Part shown: in pieces, positions 15,579 to 24,755 of the stretch
How positions within the stretch are numbered: the first letter of the stretch is position 1
Layout of the letters: each line of letters begins with the position of its first letter
Assembly (NCBI GenBank): GCA_964574335.1
Contig: CAZNNH010000036.1
Span: 1 to 43,868 of the forward strand
Length of the DNA stretch: 43,868 bases
Origin: CAZNNH01 sp964574335
GTDB lineage: Bacteria; Acidobacteriota; Vicinamibacteria; Fen-336
Direction: 5' to 3'
Made by a program: the position numbers and the translations under genes
The notes under the pieces: generated by a model
Databases searched by the model: none
The model's input: the letters and a program-made list of their open reading frames with translations, nothing else
What the model was told of the DNA's origin: nothing

Positions 15579-15601
15579 CGCGCGCACCGGCTCCGCGCGC
15601 G
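15579..15601. terminator. GC-only stem-loop after the CPBP gene
   Basis: CGCGCGC (15579-15585) pairs with GCGCGCG (15595-15601) around a 9-nt loop, 14 bp after the stop. No T run follows, so termination is only suggested by position. The rest of the 226-bp gap to the RND adaptor shows no convincing promoter. Confidence 0.35.
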
Positions 15602-15791
15602 GTGGTGGCGGGCGCCCGATCCGGCCAGTCGGGGATCCAGGGGGTTGCCTCCAGCGTCCAACTCGGTGACGGCTCGGCGTTTGCCCCGCAGGAGATTGTG
15701 GGAACTTCGAGACCCCGGCCAACGTTCATAAGGATGAGTCGGGGCGTTCGGGCGTACGGTGCAATCCTCTCGGAAACAGGGAGTTCCAGCC

Positions 15792-16943
15792 ATGACGGAG
15801 ATCAGTCGGAAGAGCCAGGGACGGACCAGGCGGTGGGTAGCGCTGCTCGGCGCCGGTGCGGTCCTGGTCCTCGGCACCAGCTTCTGGACCCAGACCTTCC
15901 CCGGAACCGCCACCGTCTCCGCAGCGGAGGCCGCGCCGGCCGACGCGAAGAGCGGGGAGAAGGGGGACAAGAAGGACAAGGAGAAGCCCCCGGCCACGGT
16001 GGCCGTCACCCCGGTCCAGCAAGGCTCGATCTCCGCCTACATCACGGCCACCGCCAACCTGGTGGCCGAGAACGACGTCAAGGTCGTCGCCGAAGCCGAG
16101 GGGAAGGTGGTCGAGCTGCTGGTGGAGGAAGGCACGCGCGTGAGCAAGGGGCAGAAGCTGCTCCAGATCGACCGGAGCGACGCCGCACTGGCCGTGCGCA
16201 AGGCCGAGCTTCTGCTCGAAAGCACGGCGCTAACCCTGGCCCGCTCGGAGAAGATGGCGGCCGACAAGCTGATCAGCCCCCAGGACCTCGACAAGATCCG
16301 CTACGAGCGCGACGCCGCCGAGCACGCCCTCGACGAGGCCCGCTTCCGCCTGAGCAAGACCACCGTGGCGGCCCCCTTCAGCGGGACCATCACCCAGCGC
16401 CTGGTGCAGACCGGGCAGACCGTCAAGCCTGGCGAGGAGCTCTTCGGAATCGCCGACTTCGACCCGATGGTGGCCCGCATCTTCCTGCCCGAGCGGGAGG
16501 TGCTCGACCTCCGGGTGGGTCAGGAAGCCCAGATCTCGCTCAAGGCCCGCGAGGACGTCCGCTTCCGGGGGCGGATCCGGCAGATCAGCCCGGTGGTGGA
16601 CACCGCCTCGGGGACCGTCAAGGTGACGGTGGAGGCGGTTGCGCCCCCCAGCAACGTCCGTCCCGGGGCTTTCGTCACCGTGGGCGTGGTCCGGGAGACC
16701 CACAAGGCGGCCCTCCTGATCCCTCGCCCCGCCGTGATCCGCGAGCTGCAGGAGACCTTCGTGTTCGTGGCCGATGGTGAGGTCGCCCACAAGCGCGTGG
16801 TCACGCTGGGTCTCGAGGAGGGCAACAGCCTGGAGGTCAGGAGCGGCCTCGAGCCGGGCGATCACGTGGTCACCAGCGGGCAGGGGGCGCTCAAGGACAA
16901 TGCCCCGATCAAGGTCGTCGAGAGCGACACCGCCAAGTCCTGA
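15792..16943 (+). CDS. RND efflux periplasmic adaptor (membrane fusion protein)
   Basis: About 383 residues. It links an inner-membrane RND pump to an outer-membrane channel. An N-terminal hydrophobic segment (about 15-34) and a possible SAA/EA cleavage site precede a charged linker (EKGDKKDKEK). Then come the lipoyl half-motifs (ENDVKVVAEAEGKVVEL and KTTVAAPFSGTI) flanking a short alpha-hairpin of about 65 residues, a beta-barrel (ISLKAREDVRFRGRI) and the membrane-proximal domain. The ATG at 15792 has AGGGAG upstream; an ATG at 15759 would add 11 residues with no better signal. First gene of a three-gene export operon. Confidence 0.92.
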   Translation: MTEISRKSQGRTRRWVALLGAGAVLVLGTSFWTQTFPGTATVSAAEAAPADAKSGEKGDKKDKEKPPATVAVTPVQQGSISAYITATANLVAENDVKVVAEAEGKVVELLVEEGTRVSKGQKLLQIDRSDAALAVRKAELLLESTALTLARSEKMAADKLISPQDLDKIRYERDAAEHALDEARFRLSKTTVAAPFSGTITQRLVQTGQTVKPGEELFGIADFDPMVARIFLPEREVLDLRVGQEAQISLKAREDVRFRGRIRQISPVVDTASGTVKVTVEAVAPPSNVRPGAFVTVGVVRETHKAALLIPRPAVIRELQETFVFVADGEVAHKRVVTLGLEEGNSLEVRSGLEPGDHVVTSGQGALKDNAPIKVVESDTAKS

Positions 16944-16952
16944 AGCCCGACC

Positions 16953-16981
16953 TGGCGGGGCCCTCTCGGGCGGCCCCGCCA
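16953..16981. other. Perfect stem-loop inside the RND operon
   Basis: TGGCGGGGCC (16953-16962) pairs perfectly with GGCCCCGCCA (16972-16981) around a 9-nt loop, starting 9 bp after the adaptor stop and 51 bp before the pump start. No T run follows. Likely roles are partial termination or 3-prime protection of the adaptor message, which would give more adaptor than pump. Confidence 0.65.
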
Positions 16982-17032
16982 AGCCGACACTCAAGCCGCC
17001 GTCGTCCGACCAACACTAGCGAGGGGCCAAAC

Positions 17033-20000
17033 GTGCGTTCGGTCGAGTTCAGCGTCAGACGTCCGGTCACCGTCTCGATGTTCACGGTGGCCGTGGTCAT
17101 GTTCGGGCTGGTGGCCTTCCAGCGGCTGCCCATCAACCTCCTGCCGGACCTCTCCTACCCTTCGCTGACCGTCGAAACCCGGTTCCCGGGGGCGGCGCCC
17201 GCCGAGGTGGAGTCGCTGGTCACCCGCCGCATCGAGGAGGCGGTCGGGATCCTGTCCGGTGTGCGCCAGATCAACTCGCGCTCGCGGCCCGGGCTGTCCC
17301 AGGTCACGCTCGAGTTCGAGTGGGGCCGGGAGATGAGCCTGGCCTCACTCGACGTGCGCCAGAAGGTGGACCTGGTCCGCCTGCCCGACGAAGCCGAGAA
17401 GCCCACCATCCTCCGCTTCGATCCGGCCAACGACCCGATCATGCGCCTCTACCTCACCGGTGGAGACAACCTCTTCCGCTTGCGGTACGTGGCCGAGGAG
17501 CTGCTCAAGAAGGACCTCGAGTCGGTGGACGGAGTGGCCGCGGTCAAGGTCAACGGCGGGCTCGAGGAGGAGATCCAGGTGGAGGTGGACGAGGCCAAGC
17601 TGGCCCTGGTCGGCCTCTCCCCCGCCGACGTGCAGCGGGTGCTGGCCCGCGAGAACGTGAACCAGGCGGCCGGCAGCCTCTACGAGGAGGAAGCCCGCTA
17701 CCTGGTCCGGGCCAACAACGAGTTCGTCACCCTGGACGACATCCTCGCCACCATCGTCGCCGAGAGGAACGGCCGCGTGATCCGCCTGGCCGACGTCGGC
17801 ACGGTGGTCCGCGGGCACAAGCAGCGTGAGGTGGTGACCCGCTTCGACGGCAAGGAGGCGGTCGAGCTGGCCCTGTACAAGGAGGGGGACGCCAACACGG
17901 TGCGGGTGGCCCGGGCGGTGCGGAGCCGGCTGGGGGCGCTCCAGAAAGAGGTCCCGGAGGGGGTCCTGATCGGCACCGGCATCGACCAGTCCCGCTACAT
18001 CGAGCGGTCCATCGACGAGGTGCTGAGCAACGCGGTGATGGGCGGCCTCTTGGCGATGCTGGTCCTCTATCTCTTCCTGAAGGACGCCTTCTCCACGTTG
18101 ATCGTGGGCATGTCGATCCCGGTGTCGATCGTGGCCACCTTCTTCCTGATGCACCGGATGGGGGTCACCCTGAACGTGATGTCACTGGGCGGCCTGGCGC
18201 TCGGCGTCGGCATGCTGGTCGACAACGCGATCGTGGTGCTGGAGGCGATCTTCCGGCGCAAGGAGACCGGCGAGCCGGCGTTGGAGGCGGCGTCGCGGGG
18301 CGCCTCCGAGGTGGGCCAGGCGGTGGTCGCATCGACGCTGACCACCGTGGCCGTCTTCCTCCCGGTTGTCTTCGTGGAAGGGGTCGCCGCCCAGCTCTTC
18401 CGGGACCAGGCCATCACCGTCTCGCTGTCCCTGCTCGCTTCGCTGGTGGTTGCCCTGACGCTGATCCCGATGGTGGCCGCCCGGGGCGGGGGCGGGGCCA
18501 CGCCGGGCTCGCAGCCCGTCCCGGCGCCCGAGCCAGCCGCGCCGACCACCCGCTGGGCCAGGGTGCGCCGGGTGGCCTTCGGCACCGCGCCGGCCTTCGT
18601 GTTGCGCTGGCTGCGCTTCGGCTTCGGATGGGTTGCTCGTGGTTCCCGGCTTCTGCTCTGGCCCATCGCGCGACCCTTCGACCGTGTGCTGGCCGGGGTG
18701 GTCGAGCGCTACCCGCGGCTCCTGGCGGCCGCCCTCCGGCGCCCCCTGACCGTGCTCGGGGCCGCCCTATTCCTGGCGGTGCTGGCCTGGGTGGCGGGGG
18801 CCCGGCTCGGCCTCGATCTGATCCCCAGCCTGTCTCAGGGGGAGTTCGCCTACCAGGTCGAGCTTCCCGAGGGGACGCCGCTCCAGGTCACCGATCGGGC
18901 GCTTCTGGGCGTACAGGACGTGCTCGCCGACCAGCCCACCGTGGAGTCGTGCTCGGCCATCATCGGCGGCGCCGGCCTGTCGCTCTCGGCCACGGGGACC
19001 GAGGGTGAGAACGTGGGTCGCATCGACGTCAGGATGAAGCCCGCCACCTCGCCCGACGACGAGGAGGCGGTGATCGCCCGGCTACGGGAGTCGCTGGTGA
19101 CGCTCAAGGAAGCGCGGGTGAAGTTCGAGCGTCCCTCCTACTTCTCTTTCCGGACCCCGGTCGAGGTCGAGGTCTACGGTGAGGATCTGGGCGCGCTCAA
19201 CGAGGTGGCCGGGGACCTGCGGCAAGAGCTTTCGCAGCTACCCGGCCTGGTGGACGTGCGGTCGTCGGCCGAGCTGGGCAACCCCGAGCTGCAGGTCATC
19301 TTCGATCGCGAGGCGCTCTCCCGCTTCGACCTCGACCTGGCCGACGTCGCCGCCACGGTGCGCCGCAAGGTGCGTGGCGAGGTCGCCACCCGCTTCACCG
19401 AGGGGGACCGCGAGATCGACATCCTGGTCCGGTCCCGCAGCGGCGAGGAGGTGAGCGCCGAGGAGGTCGAGCGGCTGATCGTAGCGCAGAAGGACGGCAC
19501 GCCGGTCTACCTCTCCTCGGTGGCCCGGATCTCCCGCGAGCTGGGTCCCAGCGAGATCCGACGCATCGGGCAACGGCGCGCCGCCATCGTCAGCGCCAAC
19601 CTGGAAGGGCCCAGCCTGGGCGCCGCCGCCCGGGAGATCCGGAAGGTGCTGGCCGGATACAGCTACCCGACCAGCGTGGTGGCGAGCTTGAGCGGTCAGG
19701 AGCAGGAGCGCCAGCGCTCGTTCGCCTCGCTGCTCCTGGCCCTGGGGCTGGCGCTGTTCCTGGTCTATCTGGTGATGGCGGCACAGTTCGAGTCGCTGCT
19801 CCACCCCTTCGTGATCCTGTTCACGGTGCCGCTCGGAGCGATCGGCGCCGTCGCCGCGCTGGTCCTGACCGGCCAGACGGTCAACGTGGTGGTGATGATC
19901 GGGGTGGTGATGCTGGGCGGCATCGTGGTCAACAACGCCATCGTCCTGGTGGACGCCGTCAACCAGCTCCGCGCCGAAGGCCTTCCGAAGCGAGAGGCGC

Positions 20001-20314
20001 TGATCCAGGCGGGACAGCGCCGGCTGCGGCCGATCCTGATGACGACCGGCACCACCGTCCTGGGCCTGCTCCCGATGGCGCTCGGCCTGGGTGAGGGGGC
20101 CGAGCTGCGGGCTCCGCTGGCGATCACGGTGATTGGCGGCCTCACGATGGCCACCCTGCTCACGCTGGTGGTGATCCCCGTCGTCTACCTGCTGCTCGAC
20201 CGGCGGCCGGACCTGGCTCGGGACCAACAGGCGTCCGTGGAGCCGAAAGGCGCGACCCAGGCCGCCGTCGAGCCCACCCCGCCGTCGTCCAGCCTGGCGC
20301 CGGCCGGGTCCTGA
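17033..20314 (+). CDS. RND efflux permease 1
   Basis: A 1093-residue inner-membrane proton-driven exporter of the AcrB/HAE superfamily. N-terminal helix (RRPVTVSMFTVAVVMFGLVAF), a first large periplasmic domain, helices 2-6 with GMLVDNAIVVLE (the proton-relay Asp of helix 4; the second Asp of AcrB is Asn here), a second periplasmic domain and helices 8-12. It is about 50 residues longer than usual because of an Ala/Pro/Gly-rich, then amphipathic, cytoplasmic insert at about 485-565 between helices 6 and 7. GTG start with GAGGGG upstream. Only 13 bp separate it from the second permease. Confidence 0.93.
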   Translation: MRSVEFSVRRPVTVSMFTVAVVMFGLVAFQRLPINLLPDLSYPSLTVETRFPGAAPAEVESLVTRRIEEAVGILSGVRQINSRSRPGLSQVTLEFEWGREMSLASLDVRQKVDLVRLPDEAEKPTILRFDPANDPIMRLYLTGGDNLFRLRYVAEELLKKDLESVDGVAAVKVNGGLEEEIQVEVDEAKLALVGLSPADVQRVLARENVNQAAGSLYEEEARYLVRANNEFVTLDDILATIVAERNGRVIRLADVGTVVRGHKQREVVTRFDGKEAVELALYKEGDANTVRVARAVRSRLGALQKEVPEGVLIGTGIDQSRYIERSIDEVLSNAVMGGLLAMLVLYLFLKDAFSTLIVGMSIPVSIVATFFLMHRMGVTLNVMSLGGLALGVGMLVDNAIVVLEAIFRRKETGEPALEAASRGASEVGQAVVASTLTTVAVFLPVVFVEGVAAQLFRDQAITVSLSLLASLVVALTLIPMVAARGGGGATPGSQPVPAPEPAAPTTRWARVRRVAFGTAPAFVLRWLRFGFGWVARGSRLLLWPIARPFDRVLAGVVERYPRLLAAALRRPLTVLGAALFLAVLAWVAGARLGLDLIPSLSQGEFAYQVELPEGTPLQVTDRALLGVQDVLADQPTVESCSAIIGGAGLSLSATGTEGENVGRIDVRMKPATSPDDEEAVIARLRESLVTLKEARVKFERPSYFSFRTPVEVEVYGEDLGALNEVAGDLRQELSQLPGLVDVRSSAELGNPELQVIFDREALSRFDLDLADVAATVRRKVRGEVATRFTEGDREIDILVRSRSGEEVSAEEVERLIVAQKDGTPVYLSSVARISRELGPSEIRRIGQRRAAIVSANLEGPSLGAAAREIRKVLAGYSYPTSVVASLSGQEQERQRSFASLLLALGLALFLVYLVMAAQFESLLHPFVILFTVPLGAIGAVAALVLTGQTVNVVVMIGVVMLGGIVVNNAIVLVDAVNQLRAEGLPKREALIQAGQRRLRPILMTTGTTVLGLLPMALGLGEGAELRAPLAITVIGGLTMATLLTLVVIPVVYLLLDRRPDLARDQQASVEPKGATQAAVEPTPPSSSLAPAGS

Positions 20315-20327
20315 GTCGGGAGGTCGC

Positions 20328-23300
20328 ATGAGCATCCCCAAGCTCGCCGTCTCGCGGCCGGTCGGCACGCTGATGCTGCTGCTGTGCGTGCTGGTGCTGG
20401 GCGTGATCAGCCTGTTCCGCCTGCCGCTGGAGTTCTACCCGAAGCTGGCCATCCCCTTCGTCGCGGTGGTGGTCCCCTACCCGAACTCGAACCCGACCCA
20501 GGTGGAGAAGACCGTGGCTCGCCCCCTGGAGGAGGCGCTGGCCACCCTGCCGGACATCAAGAAGATGCGCTCCCACTCCAGCGCCGACGACTGCACGGTG
20601 ATCCTGGAGTTCGACTGGGGGCTGGACCTGGACGTGCTGCGGATGCTGGTCAGGGAGAAGGTCGACCAGGTCAGGCCCCAGCTCCCGAACGGCACCCTGG
20701 ACGTGCAGATCTACTCCTTCAACACCGACGACATCCCGATCATCCAGGGCCGGATCTCGGCCAAGGGAGTGGACCTCTCGGAGAACTACGACCTGCTCGA
20801 GACCCGGATCGTGAACCGGATCCGGCGGGTGCCGGGGGTGGCCCGGGTCGACCTCAACGGCGTCGAGCCCCGCGAGATCTTCGTCGACCTGCGGCTGGAC
20901 AAGATCAAGGCGCACCGGGTGGACGTCGGCCAGTTGATCGGGCGCCTGCGCTCGGTCAACACCAGCCTGTCGCTGGGCCGGATCACCGACGACGGCCGGC
21001 GCTACTCGGCCCGGGCGGTGGGCGCCGTCTCCAGCCTCGACGAGATCGGCCGGATCGCCGTCAACCAGCAGGGCCTGCGGCTCTCGGACGTCGCCGACCT
21101 CCGCTACGAGGAGCCGCCCCTCGACTTCGGGCGCCACCTCGACCGGGAGATGGCGATCGCGCTGGATGTGTTCAAAGAATCCACCGCCAACACCGTGGAG
21201 ACCGCGGAGGCGGTCCAGCGGGTGGTCCGGGAGGAGATCGCATTGGACCCCCTGCTGCAGGGGATCAACCTGTTCATGTGGGAGGACCAGGCGCGGGAGA
21301 TCCGCTCCGGAATCGACGGCCTGACCTACTCGGGGTTGATCGGCGGCGCCCTGGCGATCCTGGTCCTCTACTTCTTCCTGCGCCGCTGGGACTCCACCCT
21401 GATCGTCTCGGCCTCGATCCCGATCTCGCTGCTGGCCACCACCTCGGTGATGTACTTCACGGGACGCAACCTGAACGTGCTGGCGGTGATGGGCCTGATG
21501 CTGGGCGTTGGGATGCTGGTCGACAACGCGATCGTGGTGCTGGAGTCCATCGACCGCCGCCACCGGATCGACCCGGACACCAAGCGCTCGGCATCGGTGG
21601 GCGCCGCCGAGGTGGCCGTAGCCATCACCGCTTCCACCCTCACCAGCGTGATCGTGTTCCTGCCCCTGGTGGTCGGGAAGGCCGACGACGTCACCATCTT
21701 CCTGGGCGAGGCGGGCTTCACGATCTCGGTGTCGCTGCTCTCCAGCCTGGCGGTCTCCCTGCTGATGATCCCCATGCTGTCGGCCTGGCTGCTCCAGCGT
21801 CGCAAGGCCAAGGAGCCGCCCGCCATCACCTGGCTCGAGGAGCGCTACGCGCGGGTGCTCGGCTTCACCTTCCGCCACAAGGGCTGGACCTTTCTGGCGG
21901 TGGTCGGCGTGCTGGTGGTGGGCTTCCTGCCGTTCTTCTTGAAGCTGGTCGACGCCAGCACCTTCGCCGGCGGGATGAACCGACGGCTCTACCTCAGCTA
22001 CGACTTTCACGACTTCTCGTACAAGTCGGACACCGAGCGGGTGGTCGACCAGGTCGAATCCTACCTGTACGCCCACAAGGACGAGTTCCTGGTCAAGGAC
22101 GTCTACTCCTACTTCCAGGACAACAACGCCGGCACCACCATCGTGCTCAGCCAGGAGGGGCTCGACGACGCCGACGTCAAGGCGCTGCGCAAGAAGATCC
22201 GCGACGGTCTGCCGGAGATCCCGGCAGCCAAGGTCTACTTCCGGGAGGAGGAAGACGAGGGCGGCGAGACCACCTACTTCAGCCTCAAGCTGTTCGGCAA
22301 CGACCTCGAGGGTCTGAGCCGTTGGGCCGAGACGGTGGCCCTCGAGCTGCAGAAGATCGAGGACATCCAGGACGTGGTGGCGGAGGACCGTGACGCCCGG
22401 CTCGAGGTGCAGGCCCGGCTCGACCGGGAGCGGGCTCGTCGGCTGGGCCTCCTGCCCCAGGACATGGCGGACGTCTTCGGCTTCACCCTGGGGGGGATCC
22501 GCCTGCCCCGGCTGGCCCGAGCCGGCCGAGAGGTGGAGATCAACCTGGGTCTGGCCCGGCAGGACCGGGAGAACCTGGAGGACCTGAGGCAGCTCGTGGT
22601 GGGCAACGCCGAGGGACGGCCGATCCTGCTCGACGAGATCGCGGACTTCCAGGTGGTGCGCCGGGCCAACACCATCAACCGGGAGAACCGCAAGATCCGC
22701 ACCGAGGTGCGGGCCGCCTTCGACGGCAAGGAGTTCGGTCCCACCAAGGAGAAGATCACCGAGATGATGAGCTCCCTGGGGCTGCCCCCCGGCATCACCT
22801 GGTCCTGGAACGACCGGATCCAGGAGCAGGGGGAGGAGGGTCAGCAGATGGCCCTCAACTTCCTGCTGGCGCTGCTCCTGGTCTACATCCTGATGGCCTC
22901 GCTGTTCGAGTCGCTGACCCAGCCGTTCTCCATCCTGTTCGCGATCCCGTTCTCGCTGGTGGGCGCCACATGGCTGCTGGTGGTCACCGGGACGCCCTTC
23001 AACCTGATGGCGAACATGGGCGTGCTGATCCTGATGGGGATCGTGGTCAACAACGGCATCGTGCTGCTCGACCGGGTCAACTACTACCGCCGGGAAGGAC
23101 TGGGGCGCGAGGAGGCGGTGATGGCGGCCGGGCGGGACCGGCTGCGCCCAATCGTGATGACCGCGTCCACCACCGTCCTCGGCCTGCTCCCCCTGGCCTT
23201 GGGCAGCACCGGCGTCGGCGGCTGGGTCTACTACTACCCGCTGGCCCGGACCGTGATGGGTGGGCTGATCAGCTCGACCTTCCTGACCCTGATCGTGCTC

Positions 23301-23438
23301 CCCTACATCGACTATGGCGTCGAGAGCTTCTCCCTCTGGACCAGGCGGCTGTGGGCGGCCAGCCGCCCCCCGGCGGCGACGGCGACCACCGGGAGCACGG
23401 ACGCGGATGCCATCCCCTTGAGGTCCGGGGCCGAATAG
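20328..23438 (+). CDS. RND efflux permease 2
   Basis: A 1036-residue RND transporter with the same fold but clearly divergent from its neighbour. Landmarks: first helix SRPVGTLMLLLCVLVLGVISL, PYPNSNPTQVEKTVARPLEEAL in the porter domain, GMLVDNAIVVLESI in helix 4, and a helix 10-11 region (VLILMGIVVNNGIVLLD). One adaptor with two different permeases is the MdtABC arrangement, in which the two pumps form a mixed trimer; that is my inference here. No TolC-type channel gene is in the window. Substrate unknown. Confidence 0.93.
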   Translation: MSIPKLAVSRPVGTLMLLLCVLVLGVISLFRLPLEFYPKLAIPFVAVVVPYPNSNPTQVEKTVARPLEEALATLPDIKKMRSHSSADDCTVILEFDWGLDLDVLRMLVREKVDQVRPQLPNGTLDVQIYSFNTDDIPIIQGRISAKGVDLSENYDLLETRIVNRIRRVPGVARVDLNGVEPREIFVDLRLDKIKAHRVDVGQLIGRLRSVNTSLSLGRITDDGRRYSARAVGAVSSLDEIGRIAVNQQGLRLSDVADLRYEEPPLDFGRHLDREMAIALDVFKESTANTVETAEAVQRVVREEIALDPLLQGINLFMWEDQAREIRSGIDGLTYSGLIGGALAILVLYFFLRRWDSTLIVSASIPISLLATTSVMYFTGRNLNVLAVMGLMLGVGMLVDNAIVVLESIDRRHRIDPDTKRSASVGAAEVAVAITASTLTSVIVFLPLVVGKADDVTIFLGEAGFTISVSLLSSLAVSLLMIPMLSAWLLQRRKAKEPPAITWLEERYARVLGFTFRHKGWTFLAVVGVLVVGFLPFFLKLVDASTFAGGMNRRLYLSYDFHDFSYKSDTERVVDQVESYLYAHKDEFLVKDVYSYFQDNNAGTTIVLSQEGLDDADVKALRKKIRDGLPEIPAAKVYFREEEDEGGETTYFSLKLFGNDLEGLSRWAETVALELQKIEDIQDVVAEDRDARLEVQARLDRERARRLGLLPQDMADVFGFTLGGIRLPRLARAGREVEINLGLARQDRENLEDLRQLVVGNAEGRPILLDEIADFQVVRRANTINRENRKIRTEVRAAFDGKEFGPTKEKITEMMSSLGLPPGITWSWNDRIQEQGEEGQQMALNFLLALLLVYILMASLFESLTQPFSILFAIPFSLVGATWLLVVTGTPFNLMANMGVLILMGIVVNNGIVLLDRVNYYRREGLGREEAVMAAGRDRLRPIVMTASTTVLGLLPLALGSTGVGGWVYYYPLARTVMGGLISSTFLTLIVLPYIDYGVESFSLWTRRLWAASRPPAATATTGSTDADAIPLRSGAE

Positions 23439-23447
23439 GGCTACCTT
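23418..23447 (+). promoter_or_regulatory. Candidate promoter of the RelA/SpoT-like gene
   Basis: TTGAGG (23418-23423, 4/6), an 18-bp spacer and TACCTT (23442-23447). The -35 is inside the end of the RND gene. The predicted start, about 23454, leaves a 30-nt leader with an AGGGGG Shine-Dalgarno sequence before the GTG at 23484. Confidence 0.4.
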
Positions 23448-23483
23448 AGGCGCGCCAGAAGGCCCGGCACCCCAGGGGGTCAA

Positions 23484-24755
23484 GTGTTCCTCACAGGATT
23501 GACGCACCGCGACCGGCTCTTCGAGGTGTCTCGGCGCTGGCTGCTCGACAAGCTGGAGCCGGAGGACGGCCGCTTCGTCACCCAGGTCTTCCTTTTCGAG
23601 GATCTGATCTCGGCGCCCACCGCCAGGCGCTTCGCCAGCGACATCCAGGGCGGAGTCTGGCCGGGACCCCACGAGCACCGCCACCTCCTCTCCAAGGACG
23701 CGGTGCGCGAGGCCATCATGTGCGCCCGCCGGGAGCCCTCCGAGCGGGAGGCGGCGCTGTTCGAGCAGTTCCACCGCCATCCCGAGGAGTTCTTCCCGCG
23801 CACGCCGGTGGATCTGGTCCTGACCACCCGTGCCGACGGCCACCTGGTCGGGATGACGCGGCTCAAGCGGATCCGGCGCATCGCTGACAAGGTCTCGCGG
23901 CGGGTCGCCGACCTCCTGGCCGGCGAGATCCGGGCCGAGGCCCGGGCCCTGGCCAGGAACCGCGCCGAGATGGCCGGGATGACCCTCGAGGCCCTGGTCT
24001 CGCCCCGCGACGTGATGGACGCGGAGTTCGCCACCGCCGAGCGGCTGGTGGCCCAGTCCTTCAAGGAGGGCTCGGTCGAGCTCGAGCCCGCCGGTCTCCG
24101 TGTCGATGACGTGATCGGCGCCAAGTACATCGGCAACCTCGAGGAGCTCGAGCGTGTCGAGGAGGCGATCCGAGCCCATCCGGCGGCCAGCGTGTTCCAG
24201 CGCGAGGTGCACCAGGGGCGGTACAACGACGTGAACCTGCTGGTCGACCTCGAGCTGCCGCCGGTCGGCGAGATCATCGATCGGGTCCGCCGCCGAGACT
24301 GGTCGGACGCCGCGCAACGCGGGCTGGATCGCACCACCCTCGACGCCGAGTTTGCCCGCTACGTGGAGAGCGGGGCCCGCACCATCCGGACCGAGGTGAT
24401 CCTCACCACCTTCACCGATCTGGTGGAGTCGGAGTTCGGGCGCAGCATGCACGAGCAGCGGATCCTGACCCAGCGTTTCACCGCGTCCTACTCGGGCCGG
24501 ATCGCCCAGAACGCCTCGTACATCATCGAATTCCTGCTCAACGTGGCGATCTCCCCCACCGTGCAGGTGAAGGCGATCCCGGTGAAGATGTGGGGACGCT
24601 ATCTCCCCGACACCCTCTCGGTGGCCATCTCGCGGCTGTTCACGGACGCGCCGGTCGAGCGGCTGTTCGACACCTTCTCGGCGCCTCCGGCCGCGGTCGG
24701 CGAGGTGCCGGGCTCCGACGGGTCGAAACGGCTGAACCCGGCAGCGGTACGGTGA
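23484..24755 (+). CDS. Hypothetical protein, possible RelA/SpoT-like nucleotidyltransferase fold
   Basis: A 423-residue soluble protein without signal or membrane segment. I do not recognise it firmly. The central part has an order of motifs like the (p)ppGpp synthetase domain: basic TRLKRIRR near 125-132, then VDDVIGAKYIG (207-217, compare D-I-x-G-x-R), then E-V-H-x-G-x-Y-N-D-V-N-L (241-252, compare G-Y-x-x-x-H). The usual final His is Asn. The C-terminal 120 residues are helical. GTG start with AGGGGG 8 nt upstream. Its stop overlaps the next start (GTGA), so it is translationally coupled to the PHP lipoprotein. Confidence 0.6.
   Translation: MFLTGLTHRDRLFEVSRRWLLDKLEPEDGRFVTQVFLFEDLISAPTARRFASDIQGGVWPGPHEHRHLLSKDAVREAIMCARREPSEREAALFEQFHRHPEEFFPRTPVDLVLTTRADGHLVGMTRLKRIRRIADKVSRRVADLLAGEIRAEARALARNRAEMAGMTLEALVSPRDVMDAEFATAERLVAQSFKEGSVELEPAGLRVDDVIGAKYIGNLEELERVEEAIRAHPAASVFQREVHQGRYNDVNLLVDLELPPVGEIIDRVRRRDWSDAAQRGLDRTTLDAEFARYVESGARTIRTEVILTTFTDLVESEFGRSMHEQRILTQRFTASYSGRIAQNASYIIEFLLNVAISPTVQVKAIPVKMWGRYLPDTLSVAISRLFTDAPVERLFDTFSAPPAAVGEVPGSDGSKRLNPAAVR

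Noticed and set aside
15602..15791. Alternative coding frames in the gap before the RND adaptor
   Set aside because: No start with a Shine-Dalgarno sequence or lipobox and no gene-like product; the gap seems to hold only a GC hairpin and untranslated sequence.
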